Shown here one piece after another: positions 41,201-51,168 of a stretch of 64,000 bases of DNA. Position numbers and translations under genes: made by a program. The stretch spans positions 14,645,501 through 14,709,500 of the forward strand of contig JAWUZG010000084.1 of the NCBI GenBank assembly GCA_036785705.1. Direction: 5' to 3'. How positions within the stretch are numbered: the first letter of the stretch is position 1; each line of letters begins with the position of its first letter. The notes beneath the pieces were generated by a model that saw only the letters and a list, made by a program, of their open reading frames with translations, searched no databases and was not told the DNA's origin. This DNA is from Acanthornis magna (Eukaryota; Chordata; Aves; Passeriformes; Acanthizidae).

Positions 41201-41460
41201 CTTCACATACAGCTTGCATTTTATAAATGTAAATTTTCTTCTACCTTTGAATACAGAATTTTTACAAGGCAGTTCATTGCAGGTATCAGAAACCTCCTGT
41301 TTTTGAATAACACTTCCAAGCTATTAATGCTTGAAAGATGCATAAGGAAGAACAAAACATTTACAGAGCTTAGGTGGATCACAGGAGAGCCAAACACCTG
41401 ATATTACTTCTCTGAACAGGAATTGATTTTTACCCAACTTGGAAATCACACCTTTGTCTT
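38263..41460. other. Intergenic stretch, no gene recognised
   Basis: AT-rich unique-looking DNA between a CR1 fragment and a solo LTR. A poly-T tract occupies the first 35 bp. Short frames such as 38,786-39,094 and 40,698-40,913 on the minus strand show no domain or splice support. Confidence 0.5.
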
Positions 41461-42033
41461 TGTGCTGATTTCAGATGGGATCGAGTTAATTTTCTTCATA
41501 GTCCTTGGTATGGGTCTGTGTTTTGGATTTGTGCTGGCACAGTTGATAACACGGTGGTGGTTTTTGCTATTACTCAGCAGTGTTACACAGAACGGAAGCC
41601 TCCCTGCCCCACCCCAGCAGTGAGGAGGCTGGGGGTGCCCAAGGAGCTGGGAGGGGACACAGCCAGGACAGCTGACCCCAGCTGACCAGAGACATATCCC
41701 ACGCCATACAGCATCATGCTCTGCAGATAAAGCTGGGGAAAGAAGGAAGAAGAGGGACACATTCAGAGAGATGGCATTTTTCTCCTCAAGTCACAGTTCT
41801 GTGTGATGGAGCCCTGATTTTCTGGGGATAGCTCAACACCTGCCCATGGGAAGTGATGAATCAATTCCTTGGTTTGTTTTGCTTGTGCATGTGGCTTTTG
41901 CTTTATGTATTGAACTGTCTTTGTCTGAATGTTTGAGTTTTTCCTTTTTCCCCTCCTAGTTGTCTTCCCCAACTCACCAGAGAAGAGTGAGCAAGTGGCT
42001 CTATAGGGCTCAGTCTGGCATTTAACCACAACA
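41461..42033 (+). mobile_element. Solo LTR of an avian endogenous retrovirus
   Basis: The 573-bp element starts TGTGCTGATTTCAGATGGGA and ends GGCATTTAACCACAACA, with the TG...CA ends of retroviral LTRs. The body follows a family I know as a common solo LTR in bird genomes: GTTAATTTTCTTCATAG, GGATTTGTGCTGG, GGGAGGGGACACAGCCAGGACAGCTGACC, a promoter-like AGATAAAGCTGGGG region near 41,725, GTGATGGAGCCCTG, and a TTGAACTGTCTTTGTCT stretch near 41,905. Flanks are GTCTT (41,456-41,460) and GTCCT (42,034-42,038), a 5-bp target duplication with one mismatch. No internal viral sequence remains, so it arose by LTR-LTR recombination. Confidence 0.93.
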
Positions 42034-45000
42034 GTCCTCTAAGAATTCAAGAGTTGAAGTTACAGTTTGGAGAAGAATGTTGTGATTTTATACTGCTCTT
42101 GTGCTCTTGAAGCTGAAATGAACAAATATTTTCAGTAATCCCAAGAGCCTATTTGGGTTATAGAAGCTAATTCCCAGGGACATCTGCAAATCCTGAGGAA
42201 GTGTTCTATCTCCTGCTCCTGAAATCACTATCTGTGCTCAGCCCCTCAGGAGGGTGTGTAAGAGTTCTGCAAGGAAGGCTTCTGTTGCTTACATTATTCT
42301 TTTTCCTGGTGAAATTATTTCTGGCCTGATCTCAGCCTTTTTAATGTTTTAGTCTTTCTACTCAATGTAAAAAGCGTAGAAAATAGTGATAATTTCCTCT
42401 ACAGATGGAATTAGTCCATCTAATTTATCAGCAATATTAAAAAATACATTTTCAATGCAGATATGGCAAAGTGTAAAAATACAGGATGAAACTATCCTGA
42501 CTTTAACCTCTCCTGGCTAATAGCATTTTAGTGATCCCTGCTGTATCACTTTGATTTTCTGGGGTTTTAACCCTTCTATTACTTAAGGCTTTTAGCATGC
42601 CCCTTCCTGTTCATCTGCACCCTTTTCCTCTGTCCAGGAATCCTGTGCTCATTCCTTGTGCTCATGATGGAATGTTTTTTATCACATATGAATATTCTGT
42701 ATTCCTTCTTCCATCCTGAAGCAGTTCTCCATGTGTGGACACTTCTAGGAAGAAATCTTTGTAAAACTGTCCCTTGTTGTTAGAATCACTTCTGGTTATG
42801 GTACGAGGGGAAAAAAAATCAGAGATCTGTAAAGATAGTTAAGGCAGATTAGAATGCTGCAGAGTTTTGGAGGATTTCTGGAAGTAAAGCTGTGGATGGC
42901 CTGTCATTAATAATAAAGGAAATAAGCAAAGTAGTTCTGGGGTTTTTTTTCCCCCCAGAGATTAAGCCTTCTGATAAATTTCTTCGTATAGATTTCTGCA
43001 TAGATTTCCAAATGCACAGAAAGATGATAAGGGAAAGCTCATGTCTTGTATAATCCTGCCATATGGCATAATGCCACAATTTGGGTCTCAGTGTTCCAGC
43101 TTGGGAACCTTTATCAAGTTAGAGTTAAACATAGATTATATTTTATGGAGAGACATTAAATATAGCTGGGATGACTCTCCTCAGCCTGTTGTTCCCTATG
43201 GGAACAGGTTGCAATGTATTGTCATTTTCTTTGGTAATTCGTTTTGTGCAATGTGGGCTTCAAGTTACACTAAGGGTTACACTCAGGTTACACCATTGTC
43301 TACTCCATCACCCTTTGTTCTCTTCTGCTCTGAATGGAATTAGTTCCTAATTTTCAGTATTGGATAGTTTTGCTTTTAACATTTCAAAAATTTAGTAGGA
43401 ATCTGTGCTGTACGAACTATTTAAAATGGCTAGACCTTCTTTTTCATACGTAGCAGTTTTCCTTACTTAGGACTAGAAGTTTCAACCAGGACAATATATC
43501 TTAATGTAGGTTAGTATATGACTCTTTTATTAATAATATTGAACCAACAGTTCAGGCTACTGGAGCTGTGCTGTTTTAATCATAGCTATAGTAAAATGTG
43601 GTACAATTTTCTAGTAGAGTTGAAGTGTTTTATTAGTGTTTAAACTGAAATGGACAGTGATCATCATGCTATTTGTTTAACTGTGCTTATCTGGTAATGT
43701 TGCTACCACTGCTACCAAGTGCTTTCTTATTTACGTGTCTGAGACCTTGGTTATATTCTCTCGCCTTTCCTAAAATTAAATAATTTGTTATCATAATGTT
43801 TGCTCTTCCCTCACCTGAAATGTTACTCCCCTCTTATGCTATGGCTGGAGGCTTGATAGCCTGAGCTGTCCCTGAAATGCTGCTGGATGGGTTCTCCTCC
43901 CCGGGCTGCTTTTCAGAAACAGCAGCTGCCCTCTTGCTACTCCTACACACCTCTTTGTATCCCCATTTGTTTCAAGCCATGGCAAGCGAGCATGATAGCA
44001 GCCTTGGGATTTTTTTTTTTCCTTTTTTTTTCCCCGGCAACTGGACTTCCGGGTTCAAAGAACTTATCCAAGCAGCATAAAAAATAAATGACCTTTTAGA
44101 CGCCACTACAGCACCCTAGCCATGAGCCTCGAAGCATGTTTACCTGGAGGAAGAACCAGGTGGCAAGTGTGACAAATTCTTTACTTTGACAATGAGATTT
44201 TCCAAATAAAAACTTAGAGCATGCACCTGAATTTAAAACAGAGATCAGGAACCTCCAGCCCTAAATATTAATCTGTTAAGAAACAGCACTGGTAGGTGCC
44301 TTGATTTTTCATTGCTAATGTACTTTCTCTTGAGGCCCTGCTGTTAAACTCCTATGCGGACACTTCTTTATTTATATACAAGCTGAAAAAAGTACCTGCA
44401 TTATGAAATCTCATTGGTTTTGGCCATGTTTTTCATAGATGTAGTCCCAAACCCCTGTTTTTGTGGTGCATGCAATATTTCTGAAGTTATCATAACATGA
44501 AGGCGAGGGCATCAAATAAAATGATGACCCAAGAAGACGCTGTAGCTTGATTTTGAACACGTGACAGAAGTCATAAGAGGAATAATTTTTTTTATTATAT
44601 TAACTAAGTTGCAGGGACTGTTAAGTTAAACTTAAAATAACCCTTTTAAAAGTTGTTGAGGATAATGAATTACCCAGGAGGAGTTAGAGCGTGCTGCTGC
44701 CAACTAAAGTGCTTGGAGACTTGAGATAGAAGTGAACGATAAGAAGCAGCTTTCAAGCACTCAAATAAATTACATGTTGGGCTTGGCTTAATCCTGGCAG
44801 CAGAATGATCTCAGGGGTTTTCCCCACATTATCTTAGTCTATGATTATGCAAATATCCTTTTAATGTAGCGACTCCTTAACAGGAAATTAGTCTCATACT
44901 TGCTCATATGCTCTTGCAATCAACAGACACTTGCTTGCAAAATCCTAGTGTGTCTGAGATACAAAAGGCACATTAACTGTTTTAAGTACCAAAATTTTGC

Positions 45001-48000
45001 AAACAGACAATAACAGGACATGCCCAGATATGTCAGGGATGTAGCAGATGAATCGGGAAAGAGATGTTTCCTAACACAAAAATATTCCTGGGTTTGAAAG
45101 TTCAACCAGAATGCAAATGGTCCTAAGTTTACATTTGGTTTCAAAGATTGTAAGGAAAACACAAGAAAGAGGAAAATCTTACAGAAAAGCAGGATTAAAA
45201 TGGAATAAATCACGGAAATGAGACAAAGCATAAAGACAAAAGAAATGGAATCATTAGCAACCTGCTGAGCCCAGGTAATGCACTGTCATCACTCGCACAT
45301 ATTCCTTATTGCAGTGATGTTCCCAGGAACTGCACCGAAATGGGGACTGTCAGGGTAACCTGCTTTGTCTGGAGAACAGGGAATTAACAATGACATCATA
45401 AAACAGAGGCTTGATCTGGAAAGACAGAGAGCAGGTATCCTTTGGGAGGGTTTGAATTGAATTGAAATTGAAGACACAAAAATTGTGCTGTGTTACGTGT
45501 GGTAGTCTTAATGTACATCTGAGTAAGCAGGAGAGCTCAGTTCCTGATTTCTAGTGTTTGTAAATTCCTTCTAGGTGAAATCGAATTATGTAATCTTTTT
45601 CTTAACTGCACGTTTCTAGTATGGGAAAAAAAATACCAGTTAATATCGAAGTGGGATACACCAGCAATATGTTGGCAGCTTGTACTCAAGGTGACCCCCA
45701 CCATTTTTGGTTTTTTTTACCTCTGGTTGAAACAAAGTCAGCTACATCCTTGGAGTTAAGAGGGGAGCCTAATGAAATTAATCCCCTAACTTTCCAATGG
45801 GATTTAGGGTAGTATCTGATTCATTCAAGGTCTTTTGAAATTCCCATCAAAGTGAACTGTTCAAGGCATGACCTTAAGGTAACAGTTGAATCAGCCACAA
45901 AATCTCTACTTTCAGCTCTTTGTTTTAAATATAAGACCTATTCTTTCTTCTATATCCAGTGTATTCTGTTTGTAATAACCAGAAATTACCATCAGAGAAA
46001 TTGAAGCTAATCTGAGGCTCATTAAGGAGCGAGAATTTATGCCTAACTACTTAAATAAATTCTCGTTGATCTGGTTTCTGGAGATTAACCTGTAATTTTA
46101 TCTGTCATAGATGCGAGAAACTTGCTGGTACAATAGCACAGTATCTTAGAGTTAAAAAACCCAACACAAATATGTAAGAACAGAGAGAGTGTTTGTAAAT
46201 GCTACTCAGAGTATATGAACTTCCATGATTCCCCATCCAGACAAACATGCTCAATCCATTTTTTGTACTGAGCATTAGGTAATCACTGGTTTTCTTCTCA
46301 CTGCTCTAACAAAAACTAGCAGATGCTAGATTAAGTCTTAAGACTACAGAAAAATTTTGAAAATTACTATTTGGAATTGCTTTTGATTTCAAGAGATTAA
46401 AATCCGTAGAAATAGGCAATGGTTGTGGTTCCACCAGAGGTTTCACCTGCAAAATAATTTTGCAATGGTTTACTGTATTTATGCTGAAACCCTAGCACTC
46501 ACTAGTATTTAGCAGAAATACTGTACTAATCAAGTCAACCAAAAAATAGATTTTATTTATCATCTGTTTTATGCAGCAAAACCTTGGGCAGTACCAGGAT
46601 AAATACCTGAAAGCTCTTTTTAAGACTCAGGGACTTAGAAATTTACTCTTTTAAAAATCAGGTCAGGTAGCATTCTTCTGGAGTAACATTAAACTTTTAA
46701 CATTAAGCCAACTTGAAATTTAAACAAATGTCCAGATCCATGCAGGTTTAGATTAGCTGGTAGCAAAGTGCAGTCACAGGCACCTCTCCACGCTTACAAA
46801 AATTCTGTCTCAGCTCAGAGGGCTGTCCTTGGACACAATCTGGTTCTGTAAGGCACAACTTCTATCTCCCCTAACAGTAGGAAAACCACAAAAACAAAGC
46901 CTGCAAGGGCTCACCTCCCCTTAGAACAAAACTTAAATACAAAGTGGCTTGGAAAATGAAGTATTTTCATAATTTTTTTATTGCTTATGAATCTGTAAAG
47001 ATCAAGTCCCTTCAGCAGAAATACTTAAACTTGTATCAGCTCAGAGGTTTTTTAACTATTTTGAAATCAGGAAGGATTAATATCAAACTATGTACTTTCT
47101 TCTACTCCTCAATATAAGAGTAATCCATTTAGAGTGTTCCAGGAATCTTTTTTCCAATTTGCCATCTTCTGTAAAATAGCAAAAATTGTTACAAACCTGT
47201 TTGCCAAAAAATGCAGGAACAAACAAACAACAGTTTAGAGGAAAGCTACAGGTTTATTTGTATTGTTCCACTACTCAGGGGGCTTTTTAAATGTTAATTT
47301 TTAAATTATAATTTCAGGGTTAAAGGAAAGAGGATGCCAATTGTTCAGGCATTACAGCATTCACGACAGAACATATATTGGCATCATAACTGCTTATGGC
47401 AAGTTAAAAGTTCTATCTCTTAACATTTCAAGATCCTGTATTCTGCAGTTTTATTTCCTTCTTGGAAAGCAAGCAGGATGTTTGCTAGGAAGTTACTTTT
47501 ATTGAGAAATGTTGGAACTTATTTAGCTTTTTGGATGAGCCATTTGAAATGGGAATTATGTCATTTTGCCATAAGCCTATCTAGTGATACTAAACCTAGA
47601 TAATGGGCTTCAATGGAGATCAAGTCTTTGCTGCAAACAGAAAAAAATCTAGCTGGCTTATAAAGCCTACCATTCACATCAGAAAAAGAGACAGACTCCA
47701 AAACTGAGTGAGTTAAGAAGCTCTGAATCATACGAGAAATGTTCCTATTTTTGTTCTACATAATTGGAGCTGAACTGTAAGAGCTTTCTAAGCACTTCAG
47801 GAAATAGTAATCATTTCACAGGGTTATGAAGCCACCAAAGTTGTGAGGGCATTAATTTCTTTGATGAGGATTCATATGAGAACACATGAGAAGAGTGCAT
47901 TTAACTCATTTCCAAATCACTGAATGGGACTCTGAGCACCTAGGAATCCTATCTGAAAGAACTTAACTACTATTGTAGAAATTTGATGATTTACAGATTT

Positions 48001-49598
48001 TAGAAAGGCTACAGAGTGGCAAATTGTAGCTGGATGAGAACGTGAATATTGTAATTAACATAACCTTAGAGGAAAATATTTGCCAAAAAATATGTTTCCT
48101 CGTGAGTGTTCTTTTGTGGGCTGTCATTATATATGTAAACCAAAAATCAAGTGTAAAATGTTCTTTATCCTTACAAAGAATATTATTTGGAATGATTATG
48201 CATTATGGAATGATACAATTATTACCTATTCTGAAATCATCATCAGAATACCACAAAAAGTTACTTTTTTGCAGAAACCAGGCAGTTTAAATAAAGAACT
48301 AAAGGCCACAATAAATAGATGGCAACTAGATTTCAAGACTAATTGGACATGAAGAAGTATTTTTATTAGTACATTCACATGGAAGAAAAGCTAAAAAAAT
48401 TACAGTCTGTTTTCCCTTCAGGTCAGTTTGCACCTCTCAAGTCTTGAACACACTTCAGAGATATTTTGTGCTTAAGTGAAGCAGACTGTCCAAAGTCACT
48501 CTCTGGTCTAAAAAATAGCATTTTCACGCAAGTTCTTACTGCAATCCACATACACTCAGAAGATGTGGAATCCCTGCAAAATATTTGCCACTGACAAACA
48601 AGTGTCAAATAATGAAAAAATGTATCAATAAACCTATAGCCAACAACCTGCAGTTACTTAGTGATAACCACAATTTCACAATAACCAAGGTCCCCCGAAA
48701 GGTTAAAGGTTGCACACTGCAGGTACAGAGCTATGTACAAGAGGGTAGGGTAAACACGCGTAATGTACACAAAACACTGATCTTAATTGCCATCCCCAGG
48801 AAAAGGGGGAAGTGGTGTCTGCCACCTCTGGCATCAGCCATCTCCTCTCTTGCCCTGGCTCTGGTTCTCTTTGGACCCACCTTTGCCTTGATTCAGTGTT
48901 TTACCAGTAGCTTATTAGGAAATAATTTAATAACTTTCTTTTGTCCACTCCCACAGTAGTTTTATTTTAGGGTGAGGAGTTAATTCACCTCACGGAAGCT
49001 CAGAAAAAGTGCCAGAGATGATGGAAGGGGAAGTAGTGGGAATGCATGACCCCTAGCAGAAAACAGGGGCAGCCGGCACTTACCCTGTCTCAATTCACCC
49101 TCGGGACCGAGGTCTCAATATTCAATCAGAAAGTTGGTCAGTCAAGGCCACTGAGGGGCCATTCCAGAAGATTTTGAAAGAAGACACTAAGCGTCATAAT
49201 TATGTGAGACTATATTTTAATGAGCAGTTTGATTAGATCTACCTTGGGGGGGCTAATCAGAGGTCATAAAAAGCTGTTATTCAAAGGGAAGGAATTTAAA
49301 GAGGTAAGACCCAGAGCAGTCCCTCAGTAACAACTACAAAATACATGCTATAAAATTATGCGTTTCCTTCTCATTATAATGACAATTAGGAGAATTTAAA
49401 AATACACGTGCTACAGGCTTAATTTAAAAAAAGAAAAGCAAAAAACATAAACACATAGTATGAAGGATTCAACAGTTTAAACAATGCTTTAAACTTTATT
49501 AACTCCTAATTAAGGGGTTGTCCTTACTTTTTTCCCAAAGAGTAAAAGCTACAATAACTTTCAGAAATGGAGACTTATTTCAAGTTAAATGATGTAGC
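42034..49598. other. Intergenic stretch, no gene recognised
   Basis: Unique-looking AT-rich DNA. Notable small features are a T/C tract at 44,011-44,034 next to a perfect ESE-type ETS motif (listed separately), an E-box CACGTG near 44,560, and a short inverted repeat GTGAGG...CCTCAC near 48,972-48,993. A minus-strand frame at 48,423-48,575 preceded by a plausible acceptor is discussed under findings. I see no repeat family or RNA gene. Confidence 0.5.
44045..44054 (-). promoter_or_regulatory. ESE-subfamily ETS motif (ACCCGGAAGT)
   Basis: The minus strand carries ACCCGGAAGT exactly, the preferred form for the epithelial ETS factors EHF, ELF3 and ELF5. It includes a CpG in an otherwise CpG-poor neighbourhood and directly follows a T/C-rich tract. 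Synteny suggests EHF lies to the left of this window, so EHF autoregulation is conceivable. A single motif is weak evidence. Confidence 0.3.
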
Positions 49599-49599
49599 A

Positions 49600-49898
49600 T
49601 TAGAGCAGGATCAACAAATGCAGGTTGTTGAAATAGGAATTTTTAAGGCACAAAAACGTGACATTAGTTTTCCAAAGTATTTTTGCATCTGAATTTTCAT
49701 TCCTCCTACTGTGGCATCCAATGGGATTTGTAAATTGCAATGATTGTTTATTAGTTGTTTTTAAATTCTCCTTTTCTTGGGTGCGTTTAGCAGTTAAAAG
49801 TGCCTGCTGGCATTTGTCAATCAGCTGAGGATGAGCACCCCCTTCTGGCTTCAACAGGATGGGGTGAAAGCTGGAACTCCCATCATCATGTAAGAAAC
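49600..49898 (-). CDS. Candidate unannotated exon B (speculative)
   Basis: A minus-strand frame runs 99 codons to a TAA at the low-coordinate end. At its upstream edge is a well-formed acceptor: a T/C-rich run (about 49,902-49,930), then TGTACAG ending at 49,899. The predicted peptide is hydrophilic at first (DDGSSSFHPILLKPEGG...) and then rich in Lys, Thr and Asn. It matches no family I recognise. Joined to the frame at 50,141-50,332, the phase is consistent (A + GT gives Ser). It lies just downstream of the APIP stop on the same strand, so it could also be APIP 3' UTR or chance. Neither frame fits in phase as an alternative last exon spliced from APIP exon 6. Confidence 0.2.
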
Positions 49899-50140
49899 CT
49901 GTACAGGAGAAACAAAGTAAAAGCAAAAATATTCTAAAACTATTTAGTCATAATAAATCAGCAAAGGAATATTAATGCCACCTACAGGAGCTCAGCTTAT
50001 CCAATTGCTGGGGCTGAAGAGCAATTTTAGAATGGTTTTTGTGGGCCATGAGGTAGCTCTGTGCAGGTGTGGCAGCCAGTGTGTCTTCATCACTGCAGGC
50101 AGTGGCAGCACCCCAAATATCGGCTAAGGCAGGGGCTCAC

Positions 50141-50332
50141 TGACAGCAAACCTCCTGTTTCCTCCTCTAGGGAGGGCATAAAGGCTGAGGAGCCAAGTCT
50201 GTTCTGGGCTCACACTGCCTGAGCAAGCATTTGTCATTGGCCTATCCTGTTTAATTACATCACTGCTTTGGTCAAGAAATTCCTCTACGATCCCAGTACT
50301 GGTACTTTTAAACTTGCTCGTATTTTCCAACT
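50141..50332 (-). CDS. Candidate unannotated exon A (speculative)
   Basis: A minus-strand open frame is bounded upstream by GCATTTCAG (acceptor ending at 50,333) and downstream by TCA|GTGAGC (donor at 50,140). The peptide begins LENTSKFKSTSTGIVEEF and is acidic and serine-rich. The upstream polypyrimidine tract is poor. An intron of 242 bp (49,899-50,140) would join it to exon B in frame. There is no visible start codon or promoter, and no family is recognised. Treat it as a hypothesis, possibly part of the APIP 3' untranslated region. Confidence 0.17.
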
Positions 50333-51068
50333 CTGAAATGCTAAGCTACCACTGTGTTTTGCCGTGCCAAACTGTACATTACTTATGTGAGAATTGTTTC
50401 AGGTATCCTTCATGTAAAGTACACCCTGATCATGTTACCAATGGGCTTTTACTTTAAAAAATTTCTTTTGAAAACTTTCAAAACTGATCACTGCTACAGT
50501 AGAAAACAGAAAGTCAACGTCATTTCCTGCATGAGGTAAACAGGTGACACTAATCAGGTGAAACTCAAACCAGCCAAGTCTGCTGAAGGAAAAAACCAAA
50601 CCCCCTAAAAGCCCCAACCAACCCACCATATAAATAATATCACTGAGATGATCTGAAATCAACCTTGATCCTGCAAGCTGAAGAACAAATGTGGGTGTTC
50701 AGACATCTCTGTACAGATCAGCTCACTAGGCTCTGGCCTTTTTAGTCCATTGGCTTTTCTGGTAATGCTTGATACCATTTTGTCTTAAAAAGAAATCACA
50801 CTCCATGCTGTACATCAGTACTAAATATGCACAAGACATACCTAACTATTAATACATATATTTTTTGTTGCACTGTGTGGGAAAGGAGCATTATTTCAGG
50901 CACAGATACAAATGCAGTGGTAACGGAACAGACTGAGGGAAGATGAGCAATACTGAAGTTTATGGAGTGGGAAAGCAGACTGAAGTGATGGTGTCATCTG
51001 TAGTCTCTCCCTCCAAACAGATCATCCTTACAGATAAATTCACACCTGAATATAAATGTTGTTGACAT

Positions 51069-51168
51069 TTACAAGATCCCATTTTCTCCGGCTGGATGTT
51101 TTGAAGGATCTAGCCCGTGCTGCTTCATCTGCACCGCGATATCAAACAAGTAGTCATAACATTCACAC
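51069..51168 (-). CDS. APIP: APIP exon 7 (last coding exon)
   Basis: The exon encodes residues 202-233, starting [20 protein letters not shown] and ending AGENGIL before TAA at 51,069-51,071. The acceptor is GTTTTAG|G, and the first G completes Met201. The C-terminal helix keeps the YDYLFDIAV core of the family. The tail differs from human mainly in the linker (PSKHPA for human PSQLPV). Confidence 0.96.

Larger units (their letters stand above)
49599..51068 (-). other. APIP downstream region / putative 3' UTR
   Basis: After the APIP stop codon the minus strand has no canonical AATAAA in the first kilobase. The nearest variant signal is ATTAAA at 50,250-50,255, and an AATAAA lies further on near 49,747-49,752. 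The 3' UTR end therefore cannot be placed; it could overlap the candidate exons above. Confidence 0.35.

Noticed and set aside
48585..48959. Plus-strand frame of 124 codons with a hydrophobic C-terminal half
   Set aside because: The hydrophobic stretch comes from CT-rich DNA; there is no start context, splice support or family match.
1..49598. EHF or another ETS gene expected by synteny
   Set aside because: No reading frame shows the conserved ETS-domain core or pointed-domain sequence on either strand; EHF is presumably left of the window.
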